Shown piece by piece: positions 24,563 to 40,105 of a stretch of 64,000 nt of DNA. The stretch is from Chrysomallon squamiferum. Taxonomy: Eukaryota; Mollusca; Gastropoda; Neomphalida; Peltospiridae. The translations under genes were made by a program, and so were the position numbers. The stretch is taken from contig CM022667.1 of the NCBI GenBank assembly GCA_012295275.1, positions 22,138,672-22,202,671 on the forward strand, in the 5' to 3' direction. The notes under the pieces are model-generated. The model saw only the letters and a list, made by a program, of their open reading frames with translations, ran no database searches and had not been told where the DNA came from. Positions within the stretch are counted from its first letter, which is position 1, and the number at the start of each line of letters is the position of its first letter.

Positions 24563-26693
24563 TAGGATACAAATTCACAGCTAACTCTGAAGACAGTATG
24601 TTTTATAAATATGAATAGGCAATTTATGGAATTACTCTCCCTGATGCTGCCAAATAAAGTTGTTCTGTTTGCATGGAAAGTTACAAAAAGTGAAAAAAGC
24701 ACTTTACCTATTTATCTATTACCATCAGGAAAGAAATTGTGTAATTCTCATGAACACTGAAAAAAAAACATTCTCAAAATTAAATATTATTTTCAGATCC
24801 TATCCATGGAAAACATTTTTTTCCAAATTATCTGCAATGCCCATAAATTATAACATAATTGATTTTAAAAATGGCTGGTAATATAATGCATTGATTATTA
24901 TTTTGATAAATTCCTTGCTAACATAGCCCTGCATCTGAGTGTATGTAACATAACTTATCTTGTCTATCACATAATACCATCTCAACTTTTTATGACATTT
25001 TAAAACCTAAGAAGCAATGGTATTTAATATAAACATTATATTGCAGTCAGGTGTATTTCAAAAATATTAAAGTAACCTCTGCAGTTCTAATGAATACCTC
25101 ATTTCCACATTCATAACTACAGTTCATATCTCACCTCCATTCTTCCAGGTAAAGTTCTTCAGCTCAAGATGTGAGTGTTTGTTCAAACTGACCCATTCTA
25201 ATCTAATATAAATATAAAAAACCCTATTTATCTGGAATCATAAAATTAAATTAATATGTATTTTATTTTAAGATTTATATATATATATATATATACATAT
25301 TTGTTTTGAAATGCAGTTTTCCTGTGTTTTTTCAAACCATATGCAACATAAATGTAATTAAATTATACAGATAATATTAAAACTATTTTGCATAATTTTA
25401 AACCAAACAGTTACAAAAATCTGTTTTTCTTTTCTTTTTCTTTTTCTTTTAAATAGATCAGAATAATATTTTAAACATTAAATTTTTGTTTACATTATTA
25501 CAACAGAATCAATATTACTCAACTTTATAATTTTGTTGTGAAATTAGAAAACAAAATAATATTGTGAAATATTAATTTGGGAAAAACATTTGACAAATAG
25601 AGTGTATAACCCTTTTAAATAGTTCACTCAACAACATTTTTGTTGTCCATTCAGTGCTGTGTCTGTTTGTTCACTTCTCTCAATCTTTTATTTGTAATGA
25701 GTCTGCATACAAATTACAAACCAGCCTTCAACAAGTTGTTTGGCCTATCTGGCTGTGACAAAACTTTACCACTCTTCCATGTACAGTTCTCTTTCTCATG
25801 GTTGGCTGGATTTTGTAAATACAGTACATTTCATAGGCTGTTGTTCTTCTAGGTACATAAAACTGCCTACTGTGTGCCTGTTTGCTTATGGCTGTCTTGC
25901 CAAAGGTGGGAAAAGCTTAGAGTAAAAAGAAGTTTAGAGAATAGAAAATTCGTCATAATTTAAATGCTGTCATGGAATGCTGGAGTGTCATCTTTTTGGA
26001 TGCAGTACAAGGAGACATGTTGTTGGAAGTTAACAGTAAGAATAAAGATTCACAAAAGGAAGATTTAATCTTAAGATCTGTGTAAATGTTACTCAGTGTT
26101 TAGAAAGACAATTTCATATGTGTGCTGTTAGGTGAACAAGGAAGAGACATTGGTCTGTACAGTGGATTTACAACAGCTTTCTTCCAACAGAGGTAAGAAC
26201 TTTTTTGTTTCTTAGTCAGAGAGAGAAATGTTTTGATTTTATTATTATTATTATTATTAAATTTTTATTTTTATTTTTATTAAGTAATTAATTTATTATT
26301 ATTATTATGATTAGTATTATTAAGTTTTTTTGTGGTGGTTTTATATTATTTTTATTTTATTTTGGTATATTTACATTAATTAATCTTATATATATATTTA
26401 AAACCATTCTCAAAGTGCTAGTCATGTCATTATAAATTAATTAATAGTTTTAATTACAAATATGACTTGCTCTTTTCATTTGATTTGTATATTATTTTAA
26501 ACAAAATGATTTTGTAGGTTTGTTTTTAATGTGTCAGTGAATTCTGTTATGACTAAATACCTACAGCTAATTACAAAAAGATATACTGGACATTACACTG
26601 TAAATAAATCAGAAATAAGCAATTAAAAATGTACAGAGTAAACTATAATGAGACCCTAAGTTGTGTGTATGAATGAATGTGTATGTGTATATG

Positions 26694-26701
26694 TGTGTGT
26701 A

Positions 26702-26734
<33 letters not shown>

Positions 26735-26757
26735 ATGTATGTATGTATGTATGTATG

Positions 26758-26787
<30 letters not shown>
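26694..26787. repeat. (TG)n then (ATGT)n microsatellite
   Basis: A TG dinucleotide run passes into about 19 tandem ATGT/GTAT units. A pure tetranucleotide tract of this length is expected to vary in length between individuals. Confidence 0.9.
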
Positions 26788-26789
<2 letters not shown>

Positions 26790-27034
26790 ACATAAAAACA
26801 AGTAAATCAACTTGAACTGATATGCTTAATCTCCCAGTTAGTTAATTTTCCAATAAATCAGCTCAGATGCTTAATATTGTGCTGTCTCTGGGAAATATAA
26901 TCAGAATAGTCCAAGAAGTGGCAGCAGTAGGTTTCTTCTCTAGATATCTGAACCATTCTCTTTTCTGTGATAGACAAAGCATTATAAACATAAAATAAAG
27001 TAATAATTGTACTATTTCTAGCAGTAATATAACA

Positions 27035-27065
<31 letters not shown>

Positions 27066-29931
27066 TTATTTATTGTAAATCAGATTGTAAGTTAAAGATA
27101 GTAAAAAGAAATTAAATACATTTTATGTCTTTCACTATACATTATTACCTACATAAATGTGTTGAGTGTTTTACTCAATAAACAATTTCCTTCCATCATA
27201 GAAATTTCCAAGCATGCCTGTTATGAGAAATCAAACACAGATGACAAAGCTTTGTTCAGTTTATTATATTTTGTTTGGCTGCACACCTGTCAATTTCTTG
27301 TTCATGCTTCAACAGGCTTTCACAAACAACAAAAAAGTTTCTATGTGGGTTTTTGTTGTTTGGCCAGATTAGCATTACGGCTGTATTTTGTTTTCTCCTT
27401 TCTCAGGTTTTGTACTTAGATAATATTTACAAATATGAACAAATGAAAAGTGAAATTATTGTTCTGGCTCAGTTCAATTGTTGGAAATGGATAAATTTAA
27501 AATCATATCTAATGACTGAGTTGGTCATATTTAATCAAATTTTATTATTATTTATCAGAACAAAGGTAGGTATATAAAGTTTTCATAGTACATAGTGTCT
27601 AATGAAATTGCAATCATATCTATCTTTATTACAGGTAATATATTTATATTAATATATGTAAAAGTGATACTGTCATAGTATATACATATATATATTTTTA
27701 TTATTAAGTTTATTTTTCTATTAATATATTATTCTCACACTCCTTTGAACCATCATCACCAAGCAGATTTCCATTACATATTTATTACACAACAATCTTT
27801 CATTTGTAATCATTTCCCTTCCTTTTATTAAAAAAGATCACTTATGGTTACCTCCTACTGGCATTATAAGTCAAAGACCTTACTGTTTCTATTTCACTGA
27901 AATGAGAGTATTGTTCACAAACTGAAAGCAGTAATACATGTCAGTGAATGAGAGCATATGAGATTAAATTAAATTGAATAACAGTCACTGCATGACTTCA
28001 CCAGAAAAATTGCCTTCTTTTATAAAATAGCTTCTAATTTTCTATTTTAATGTATTATACATATTTTGTTTCTGTGGTGAATAATGGTGAAAAAACCCAC
28101 TGTACCTGTTTTACAAAAAACTTAAATAAAAATTTTGGCACTCTCTTTGGTAGAACTACACTGTATTTGAATTATGGTTTTTAAGTATCAATAGATTTAC
28201 AGCTGTATATTTCTCTGCATATGTTAACAACGTATTATTACTACTACAACTACTAAACAATAATTAATACATTATTTTAATAAAACAGTTTGTACCACCA
28301 GGAAGACAGAATCCTATAACTATATTTACAATAATAACTACAGTTTCAACTATTAACAACACTGGAGAAATCATGCAGATAAGTTTAAACCATTGCTGTT
28401 TTCTCCTCTCATTTTCAAGTACATTTTGTACAGGTGTGTATAGCTACACAATCGTCTTGTGACCTTGACCTTGTTGATGCTTGCATCTGCTTTGTTGATT
28501 CCCAAACAAGTCATGGGACCTATGCATTAGGATGGTTTTATTGTTTGAGAAAATTGTTTACATAGATTTTGCTCAGTAACAGACCTGAATTTGCCTGTAA
28601 GTCAGAATATAAAACACACACACATCTGTGTACCAGTTACATCTGAGGATTAAATAATGACTTGTTTATTATTATTATAATATAAAGATTTCAGTTTGAT
28701 GAATTTTCTTTCTTTTAAAACTCATTACCAGTAGAAAATAGAAATTTCAGCTTGAATTAATTTTACACTCAGGATACAGCAATGAAATAAGTACAAAAAT
28801 ATTGATTAGTTCATTATTCTTATTTTTTTAAATATTGTTTCTTATAAAAAGTTAAATATGAATAAAAGGAGTAAAGGTGACACAATTGATTCAAATGGAT
28901 TAATACAGCTACTTTCTTTAAAAAAATAAAAAAACCATAACAAAACAAACAAATCGCCATTAACAAGCAAGATGTTATAGTTAACAACTTCTTAATAGCA
29001 GAAACTAATGAACTAAATGATTCAATAATCATATGGATTTTTAGTTTTATTTATATTTCATATCAGGTGATTTCTGTAATGTGTTTTATTCTCATTCTAC
29101 ACATTTATTTCTTACCAATAATACACGGAAGCATAGTGTAATTTTTAACTATTTAACAAATATTTTATGACCTATTAAAATAAATGTAGTGTAAAATTTA
29201 ATCTGTTTTTTCTGTCCTGTTTTATGTGGAATGTTCTGAATAATACAGAAGTGAATCATGAGAGAAACTGAAAAATGTTTAATGTTTAACATTTAAAGTG
29301 TGCTAAAATCTAACAGTGTTTATAGAATGTCTTTCAAAATTCTCTGGTTTTCTTCCCATGATAATGTTAGTTCTCTACAGAATTTAAATTACAGAATATG
29401 TACTTATGCCTTTAACAGTAGGGTTAATTATTATTAATAATGAATTACTACTGCTGCTAATACTATTATCACTACAGATATACCACTACTACCACTGCTA
29501 ACTCTATTATCACTTAACACCTAAACCAATATTATTACTGATACTGCTATTACTATTATTAATACTACTGATGCTATTACAGCTACCACTATTGCTGTTA
29601 TTATTATTTCTATTAAAAATTTTGGGATGTATTTATCAGAATACATATCTGACTTGTTTTATATTCTATCTATTTTAAAGTTTAGAATGTGATGAGTCCT
29701 TCATTCATGTTCAGAGAGAGATATTTCTCTGCCAAAACTGTGAGTTCTTTAAGTGTCACCATCAGATCAAATCAGCAGAAAAATGTTTCATACAAAAATC
29801 TATTTTAATTTATCACAGAGATAGAAAATAAGATCTGTAAGCTCTTAAACATGTGTGAATCACTAAATGTAGATAAGATAATTATACAGAAATAATAATT
29901 ATAATAATAAATGTAATATTTTTAATTACTG

Positions 29932-29936
<5 letters not shown>

Positions 29937-29972
<36 letters not shown>
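29937..29972. repeat. (TA)n microsatellite
   Basis: An uninterrupted TA run of about 36 bp followed by TG-rich sequence. Confidence 0.9.
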
Positions 29973-32900
29973 GTGTGTGTATATGTGTTGTGTGTGTATG
30001 TGTTCAAATTACAATTATTTTTTATTTTTTATTTTTATTGCAACAAATTATTTATAGAATGGTGGATAGAATATATGCTTTATTGCTCATACTAGTAATA
30101 AAAAAACAAACCCACCTACCCTATAAATAAGTAAAAACAAACTAAAATGAAAAATACATTTATTATAGTAAAATGTTTTAATACAAAGTGGTTTGTAGTG
30201 TGGTGTTTTGCAATTGTATAACCAGTCTTTGTTAACAATAAAGTATTTTGTATTTATAGTGCATTTACAAGGAACAACTTCAAAAGAGAATTGTTTCTTC
30301 TGAGTGCATTACTTCTTATAACAGCCATTCTGTCTCTTGCATTATACAGTAGCAGCATCAACAGCAATAGTATATTTGACAAAATATATCAAAATTATTT
30401 TATGGAAAATTGAAAAAAAATCCTAATATTGTCAATATCATACAAAGTAAACTTTACCAAAAATGTTTACATTTACAAACAAAATATAAATAAAAATATT
30501 ACGAAAATATTTTTTCAAGGAAGGTAAACTTTACAAAGAAAAGACAACAGAATAAAACATCTTGGAAATCTATAAACTTTAACTATTTAATACAAAAAGA
30601 ATGCTTAAAACAAACTAGTCATAGAGACACTAATAATGTTAAAACTAATAAAGTATTTGCATTTGTAAAAACAAAACAAAAAAGTATATAAAAAAACCCA
30701 ACTGATTACAGATACCTGAAGCCTATAAATTATATTTAAATATTTATACTTATATAATTGTATATCTGTCACACTGGTCAATGATATTTGAAAAGATAAC
30801 TGGTCTATTTGTATTTATAGAAAAGGGTATTTAAAACAATTGAATATAAAATATATTTGGACTATCTGTATTTATAAAAAGAGATGTTAAGCAACATCTA
30901 CGCTGATTCTGACTCAACTACCATTACATATGAAAAAAATAAAACAAAATAGATATTTTTACTGTGGTATCAGATTTACTCTGACTTAGACATTTTTATA
31001 TGATTTCAAGTTATGATTAAGAAATAAGTTTTTGGGAGATGAATAAAATATATTCCAGAAATCACACTGAAATGAAATATTTATAAGATAAAATTCCACC
31101 ACGCGATTTCTACTTTTATTTGTAATTAAAATTTTAAATGGCATTACTGAATAATAAAATAAATATAAAATTATTTAACTGTGAAAAAGAAATTTAAATT
31201 TGAAAAAAATAAATCAGTCTGACATTTGTTTTATTTCTATTTCTTGACAGTTTCATTGGTCCTTCAGAATGAAAATAAGGTGTGTTCTTGCTTAAATTCA
31301 TCATTTGTAAATTTTATTAAAATTTTATATAATAATAAACATATTTATGCATATATTTTATCTGACAAATTGCCAAAACTAATAAAATATAATAAGACTG
31401 ATGCATATTATTTCAGCTGCAAACTATGGGAGGTGCTTGAATATATAAATAATTCTATATTTGATAAGAAAGATGAAATACATTTGATTTATCCATTGCT
31501 GTTTATAAAATCATTTTTAAACGTTTATGACTGATCACAAAGCCTGTCCACTCTAACCATTCTAAAGGCAACCATTCTAACCATGTATCTAAAAACCCAG
31601 TCATTACATCTGATGATTTCTGTAATTTATATTTTAAGTATCTTTATTATTTTATCTTACCAACTAACACATGTATTGTGAGGCTAGTGTTAGGTATCTT
31701 CATGTGATCTGAGGTTAATAACCTTATAGTTCTGTTTTCACTGAAAATGTTTTGCCTTTAGCATTCATAAAGTTTATCATGAGCCTATTTCTGTCAGTTT
31801 TGCATTCAACTGAAAAACAAATAATAAAATCTATAGTTTCCCTTTCTCATTTACGTATTTATAATTCCCCAAAAGAAATGTTTTACAAAATATTGTATGT
31901 TGAAACCAAAAATTGCTGAAAGCTAGTTTGTTTATGATGTAGTTACACCACAAAGTGATAATGCAAAAAAAAAAAAAAAAATAATAATAATAATAATAAT
32001 ATAAATAAATAAATAAAAAATAGAAAAGTAATAATAATAATAACTAAAATAGTGTGATTTTTGTTTTAATAAAAATTAGTAGAATATGAAATATCTTTAT
32101 TTGTAATACAGCTGATGAAAAGAGAATTTTAATTATTTATCAGTGCAATGTATAAATTTAATTGTTATTTTTTTCTAAGCGTTTCCTCAAATAAATATTT
32201 AATATTAATCTAACACTTGCCCAGCTATCAGCCCATCTTGACAAAGACCTCTTTTCTCCAAGACAGAAGTAATCATTAGAATTAAGTGAATTTTGTTTGA
32301 TTTGGAACTTGCACAAGTAGATATATATAACATTTGGGTGGAGTTTTGCAATCTTCATAAAATCTTCACAAAAATAAAAAGCTATCTGGTTAGTGTAAAA
32401 TAAAAGAGGATGTGTTTGATGTTTTATCAGTATTTGTAATGGAGTTGACACCCCTAGCTCTGGTTTAAGCTGAAAATAAAAGTAATGCAGATATATATAT
32501 AAAGGAATTTGTTGTTAAATGTCAAAGACTGTTTTTAAATCTAAATATTCAAATGTCATTTTATAAATATGTTTACAAATAAATGTCAATAGTTTTTTAA
32601 TTTATTATTATATAATTTTTTAAATTTTGACATCTGTAAATTGAATCACTTTTGTTGCTAAATGTCACAAGATTTATTTATATAATTTTTTTTTAAAACT
32701 TAAAAATAATGGTATAGAAGAATATTAGTACAAAATTATAAGAATGTAAATAAAAACATTAAAAATAATAAATAAAAAGAATAAAAAGTATTTTATGGTT
32801 ATCTGTTTATGGTTTGTGTTTATTTAACACTGGTATATGAATTGTGAATTTGAAAATGTTTATTTTATTCATTCTAAAAATTAAAGTTGTTTAAAAAAGA

Positions 32901-33281
32901 TACATAGAAAACCTGTTTTACCTATATACATCAGTATGAATGTTAGTAAATCATTATTGCTTAATTAGTTCATATACAGCTGAGAAAAATATTTCAGTTT
33001 ATTAACATTAGCACAATGACAAAATATTTTTCTGAGTTCTTATAATATGTGAAATAATTTTTAATTATTCAGTTTAACAACCTAAGGAAAGCTAGGTAAT
33101 TACTTAGTTTTTGTTATCAAACATGTTACATCCTAAGAAAGCTAAACAATTATTAATGGATTATTTATTAATATAATATTCTTTGTAAAATAAATTACAT
33201 TCTAAAGACAACTAAACTTAAATAAGTGTACTAACTAGATCAATATTTGATTATTTCAGTTTTTCTAAATGATGCCATGAA

Positions 33282-36200
33282 ATGTCTGTGAAAAGTTACA
33301 GCACAATCAGTCAGAAAAGTTCTCAGTCAGAAACCAGTGCTAACTCCAGCAGCACCCATTCCTTCACCCCTGACAACAAAAATGTTGGGTATGGCAGCAA
33401 GTTCCATGGCAGCTCCGCCTGGTGGAGTGTGGGTGAATATCTGAACCCAGGTCTGACACACCAGAGTGTAGGGTTAACCCTTACCAACTGCAACAATGAT
33501 GATGACGTCTGGGATTTGTCAGATTCTTTAGCAGATCTCTATGCAGAAGTAAATAATCGAGAACTGAAAGCTGCTGGTAAAATTCCAGGAAAAAACAATC
33601 TGGACTTAAACCATAAGGTAATGTTATTAATACAAAATTAAAATTAATAAATCTAACTTCTTTGCCTATTAATAAAATTAGAATAACATTTATCTGTCAT
33701 CTATTCCAATTAAAAATTAGAAAATATAAAATTTAGCAATATCCAGACTGAACAATTTTTTTTTATAATAATACTTAAAATAATAGATTACTTCAATATA
33801 CCAGAAGACAAAATTAAATTTAACGTTATTTCTATTGCAAATGTAGTGCAAGCTAAGTGTATCATTTTAATTCTGAAAGAAAGATTATAATTTCATGTAA
33901 AAAAAAAGTCTATTATATATTGCCATATTTATTTATAAATGAGTATCATGAAATATTTTATATGGGCTCACTTCATTTGTAAATTTTTAATCTTTACTCT
34001 GTTTTATTTATGTTAAGCAGGAAGAGTTTCCTTTAGAAATTGATCATTAGACAAAGTGTATGCTGAGATCTCTGGCCTCACATTTGTAGTGTGTACATAT
34101 ATCCTAACAAAGCAGAGAAGAGCAATCCAAATAATTTGTGTAAACATCAGAACTGATAATTTAAATATAATCTCTAAATATTATTAAATAAACAGTGGAA
34201 ATAATTAAAACAAATTCTCCTTCATTACAAAACATTAAATCTTTAAAATAACTCTTTTGGTGAGAATTACATTGGCTTGTTTTGATACTTGGTGAGAACT
34301 GCATTGGCTTGTTAATGACAGATTCAAAATTCTTTTAACTGCTAAACAACTTTCTTAAGTATAATTTAGACACCCATACTTCCTGAATAAATAAATATTT
34401 GACATAAAATCAAATATTTAATATTCAGTATATTTTAATTTTAATGCCTATTAGATATCCATATATATGTATATATCCACAAAGCTAAACAGTCACACAC
34501 AGATAAAGGAAAAAGTGTCTCTATCAAAGAATTTACATGAAACTTGTTATTCTGATATAGATTACAATAGTTTGCAATTTTTTTTCATTTTAGAACTAGT
34601 ACTTTGCTATGTCACCCAATAGACATGAAATTAAACCAAGAATTTATTATGTTTTCCTTAACCAGTCATTTGCTACTTATGACTTTGTGTGGTGCAAAGG
34701 CAAAACTTGAAAATTCAAATTATTTTGATTCTTTAAGGTTATTTTGTAAAGACTCTGTATAATTTTATATTTAATACCAGTAAAATATTATCTAAATTAA
34801 TTTAAAACATTAAATATTATTTTCAAAAAAATGTTACATTCATGATAAATGTTGATTATAATTTATTTTAATTCAACAGGTTGATATAAAGAACTGGATT
34901 GCAAAAGACACCAGTCATGGTTTTATTCGTATTTTTAATTCTGACTGTGAGGAAAACACTAAACTCTTCCCCTGTACCCTGTTGACTACAGCACAAAAGA
35001 TTTGCTCATCACTGGGAATTCCCAGCAACTCTCTGCACATACAGCTGAATGGTGATATTATTCACAGACTGGAACCCTTTGACTGCCCTCTTGCCATCCA
35101 GAATGAGTTTCTGACAGAAATAGGATATACAGACATTGTCCGAGTTCAAGAGGAAGGCTCAAAAATAGATCTGTGCTTTCTTATTCGATTTTATGCAGGT
35201 AGGAAAGCAACATTGACTATATGAGACTTACAGAGATAGTGCCTCTATCAGGCATGTTTGAATACTTCACTAGTCAATGCACCAAAATGCTAACAAATTC
35301 ATATTCCCATTGGCAAGCTTTCTAATTGATGCTGATTCTTTTGTTGATTAGATTCATGATTCCCAGTCAGGTTTACACTGACAGATAAACATTTATCAAA
35401 TTTGTATTTATTTATAAAATTCCTCAGTATATGAAAATTTATTTCAAGGTTTCTTGGTAGAGTAATAAACCTGAGAATCGCTAGATTATCATGTCTGAGG
35501 CTGTTCTATAATCATTCTTTATATTGAAACTGAGTTGAATAATTCAAAAAAAAAAAAAGGTTTGTGTAAAATGCTCTATTCAGAATCATAAACAGGTGCC
35601 GAACAGGTTGTTCTCTACATTTTTTTTCACTTCATTTGTAAATTTTTAATCTTTACTCTGTTTTATTTATGTTAAACAGGAAGAGTTTCCTTTAGAAATT
35701 GATCATTAGACAAAGTGTATGCTGAGATCTCTGGCCTCACATTTGTAGTGTGTACATATATCCTAACAAAGCAGAGAAGAGCAATCCAAATAATTTGTGT
35801 AAACATCAGAACTGATAATTTAAATATAATCTCTAAATATTATTAAATAAACAGTGGAAATAATTAAAACAAATTCTCCTTCATTACAAAACATTAAATC
35901 TTTAAAATAACTCTTTTGGTGACAATTACATTGGCTTGTTTTGATATTTGGTGAGAACTGCATTGGCTTGTTAATGACAGATTCAAAATTCTTTTAACTG
36001 CTAAACAACTTTCTTAAGTATAATTTAGACACCCATACTTCCTGAATAAATAAATATTTGACATAAAATCAAATATTTAATATTCAGTATAGTTTAATTT
36101 TAATGCCTATTAGATATCCATATATATGTATATATCCACAAAGCTAAACAGTCACACACAGATAAAGGAAAAAGTGTCTCTATCAAAGAATTTACATGAA

Positions 36201-39200
36201 ACTTGTTATTCTGATATAGATTACAATAGTTTGCAATTTTTTTTCATTTTAGAACTAGTACTTTGCTATGTCACCCAATAGACATGAAATTAAACCAAGA
36301 ATTTATTATGTTTTCCTTAACCAGTCATTTGCTACTTATGACTTTTGTGGTGCAAAGGCAAAACTTGAAAATTCAAATTATTTTGATTCTTTAAGGTTAT
36401 TTTGTAAAGACTCTGTATAAAATATTCTACAAAAATAGCAAAAGTTCTTTATGTCCAAATAAAATTAATTCTTTCAAGTTATGACTAAATTTAAGAACTT
36501 CAGAAGTTAGGTAGTCATTTGTTATTTACTATCAAAATAAAGGTTTCAAAATGAACAAAGTTAACAAAAATATTAATATTATTTATTTAAAAAAGTAAGA
36601 ATAGTTATGCATAAAAGTATTTTCTAATTTGTGAATGTCATTTGAAGGAAGGAATGAAGAGATGAACCAGTAATAAGTGTTTCAGAAACCAGGATTTAAA
36701 AAAAAAAAAAAGTAATTTTGGAAAATGTTACACCATTTCAAATCAGTTTCTAAACCCATCACATACTGAACCCAACAAAGAAAGAGAAAACATGATTGAA
36801 ATATGCTTTGAATTTTGCATGATTTGGTCTAAATACCTTTTTTTAACAAAAATGATTAATTGCTACTGACAGAGATTAAAGTATAATCAGTATTACTGTG
36901 TTAGAAGAACATTTTTAAAACTGAAAAATGATTACCTTCATTTGGAGAAACCTAAAATTAATACTTTATAAATTTGTTAATAACAAATTGTCAATAACAT
37001 TCGTTAACAGAAAACATGTACTACTATTATTATTATTATTAGTTACACAAATGTCCCAACTGTACAAATATATTATTATTATCACATTTATCATCATCAT
37101 CATCATCAATACTGTTCTTGTTTTTCTACTACTTTTATTTGTTAAATAACGCTGAAATATTTGAATGAATAGAAGGAAACCATTAGTTGATAACAGTGAT
37201 ACAGACAATCTGACCTAGTTCTCACATAGAGGGTATTTACAGCTGCTTCTTTTGGAAAAACATGATTCACCTGTATAGGTTTCACTCAGTTGAATTCATT
37301 TCTTTTTATGAAGCTATAAAACTGACAATGAAATTTAAAAAAATCTATTTGATGAAAGCATTTTAAGAAAAGATTTCTAAATTAAGATTTGTTTGTGTTC
37401 AAGCATGATGGATGATAGTAAGATCAAATGTCCTTACTGCACATAATGAAATACTTTTTGTCCCATATATGTGATAACTAACAGCAGATAATCCAGAAAA
37501 TAAAATAAATACAACTACTACTGCTACGACTATCACTGCTGCTGCTATGACTACTACTTCAGTTATTATTATTATCACTACTACCAATTATATTAATTAT
37601 AAATTGCCATTATGTATATTAAATAGGTGTGTCCTTAAGGCATTTTAACAAAAATAAGTGATAATAAATATTATCAAAGTCTTTTGGAAATTCAGGCATT
37701 GTTTGAATTACAATAGTATTTATATTCTAATTATCTTTTAATGCAAAATAAAACCTAAACACATTCTGTTTTAATCTTAATCCTATTGACAACTCTACAC
37801 AGAACAGTTTCTTTCTTTTCCTTGTCTCTTACAAAGGTAGTTACTTTATTATCGTTTGTAGAAGTACAAGTGGGAGCCAAATGTTGTTTGTGTGTGTGTG
37901 TGTGTATATATATATGTATATAATAACACATATCAGTCATTTAATTGTAATTTGATATATTTGAATAACAAATATGTCCTGTACAGACCATAGTGGTTGT
38001 GTGTCTAAACATATGTTTGTATAGGGTTTATTTTTTATTTATTTTTTGTCAACTGGGTCATTAGATTTTGTTTCCATTTTAAAACGATGGAAATTAACCT
38101 GTCCATATTTACATATAGTTATGTTAACAGTTGAGGCTACAGGGGGTATACTGTTGCTATGTGATAAACTAAATTATTACATATCATGACTGAATGTGGA
38201 TGTCTACAATTTAAATTCACTTTAGTGACAGAAGATATTTTGTTACTTCCTGTAATAAATATGAATTTCACTGGTTTAAAACTTGATGGAAGTTAATTTT
38301 AATTCTTAAATAATAATATAAACTGTCTAAAGACAAAAATGTAACATGTGTGTTTGTATAAATATTAATTTATATAAGTTAAATAAGCAATAGCAAACAC
38401 AGAACCTGTGGTGCACTCTGTCTTGGTTTTGGTTTTATCAACTGAATATATTTGTTTTTATCTTTTAATTACTGTATCTGTGAGATCTGTATTTAGAATA
38501 TATACAACTCAGAACTACTGATGGAACTATTTCTGTATACATTTCATTGTTTTATTGTTTGAAATGGCTGGAATCACTTTCACAAATTTAATTAATATTA
38601 AACTTTATTTCTAGTTAATAAAATCTGTTAAACATATTATATGTTTCAGGGAAACCTGTTTCAGACAGTACCTACTCCCGCAGTCAACTCACTTGTTATG
38701 CTTACATTAGAAAGGGAAAGCTTCTACACCAATGGGTACGACGGTACTGTGTTATATCTGGTACCCGCCTGCTTATCTACAGAGGCAAGGATAAAAATAT
38801 CTCTTATTACCTTTATTCTTCTGTGTCATAAATTATTTTGATATACAGACATTTTTTAACTTTTGGGGTTTCACAACCCTTTCTCGAGCTCTAATTCAGT
38901 CAGTAGCACCTTTCATATGTGCAAGGGTCCCCAGGAAGCTATATGGACTCTGGTGATGTAAAACATTTGCACATTTTTCAAAAGTTTTTATATAATAATA
39001 AAAGAAAAAGACACATTTAAATAATTCCCACTTTGTTTAGTGACTTTTATTATTATTATTTTTTTTTTACACTTCTACAACTTTTACTCTGAACAGATAA
39101 AAATTCAAAGCCCACAATTGTTCAGCTTGCCAAAGGTTCTGTGGAAGAAGTCCTGGTCAAAGGTCAAGGCAATGTTCTGAAGCTGACATCAACCCTGCAA

Positions 39201-39271
39201 GGTGAAAGGTCAATTTATCTATCCTTTGTTGATGTCTCAGATTACAACAAATGGCTCAAGAAAGCAAAGAA

Positions 39272-39317
<46 letters not shown>

Positions 39318-39706
39318 CAGTAACATTAATAACAATAATAATCTTGATTTTCAATGAACAAATGTTTCAAACCAAATATAAATAAAAATGATTATTATAT
39401 GAAACATTTTACTATATTTGAAAACAGGCCACATCAAAGCTTCCCACCAAGGCTGACCTGTCTAACTGCCATCTTGAATTTTTGCCTGAGACTGTTTTCA
39501 TCAATGATGATCTACAGATTCTCATTCTGAGACACAATGCTCTCAAAGAACGTCCAATTGAAGAAGACATTTACACAATAGGATGGCTGGATGATTTGCC
39601 AAGGTGACTGTTACTTTCTAAAAGTTGGACATGGTACTTTTTCAACACGTTACAAAATGTTATAATTATCACATATATAAACAAAATGCTAGTATACTTA
39701 TAAATA

Positions 39707-39743
<37 letters not shown>

Positions 39744-40055
39744 CTGAATAAAATACACATACACATACATATAAGACACACAAACACAGGTGTATTGATG
39801 ACATTTAATGATTTTGTTTTATTAGGTTCTCCAACCTGACCAGTTTGAACCTAGCAGACAATAGCTTGTACATTTTCCCTCAATCAGTCTGTCGAATTCG
39901 AACCTTGGTGGAGCTGAACATGGCCAGCAATAAACTGGAGGAAGTTCCAGTTCAGATTGCAGATCTTGTCAAGTCAGTTTTTATCTTTTTACTAATGATC
40001 CAGTAGATACCACATACATTATATAAATACACACATATTTCCTGCAACAAACAGA

Positions 40056-40105
<50 letters not shown>

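Larger units (their letters stand above)
24565..33259. other. Gene-poor region and probable 5' flank of the PHLPP gene
   Basis: Mostly AT-rich DNA with microsatellites, including an ATGT tract at about 26708-26787 and TA runs near 25279 and 29937. Open frames are at most about 100 codons and show no domain. One or more non-coding first exons of the PHLPP gene must lie upstream of the acceptor at 33258-33259, probably here, but I could not locate them. Confidence 0.45.
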
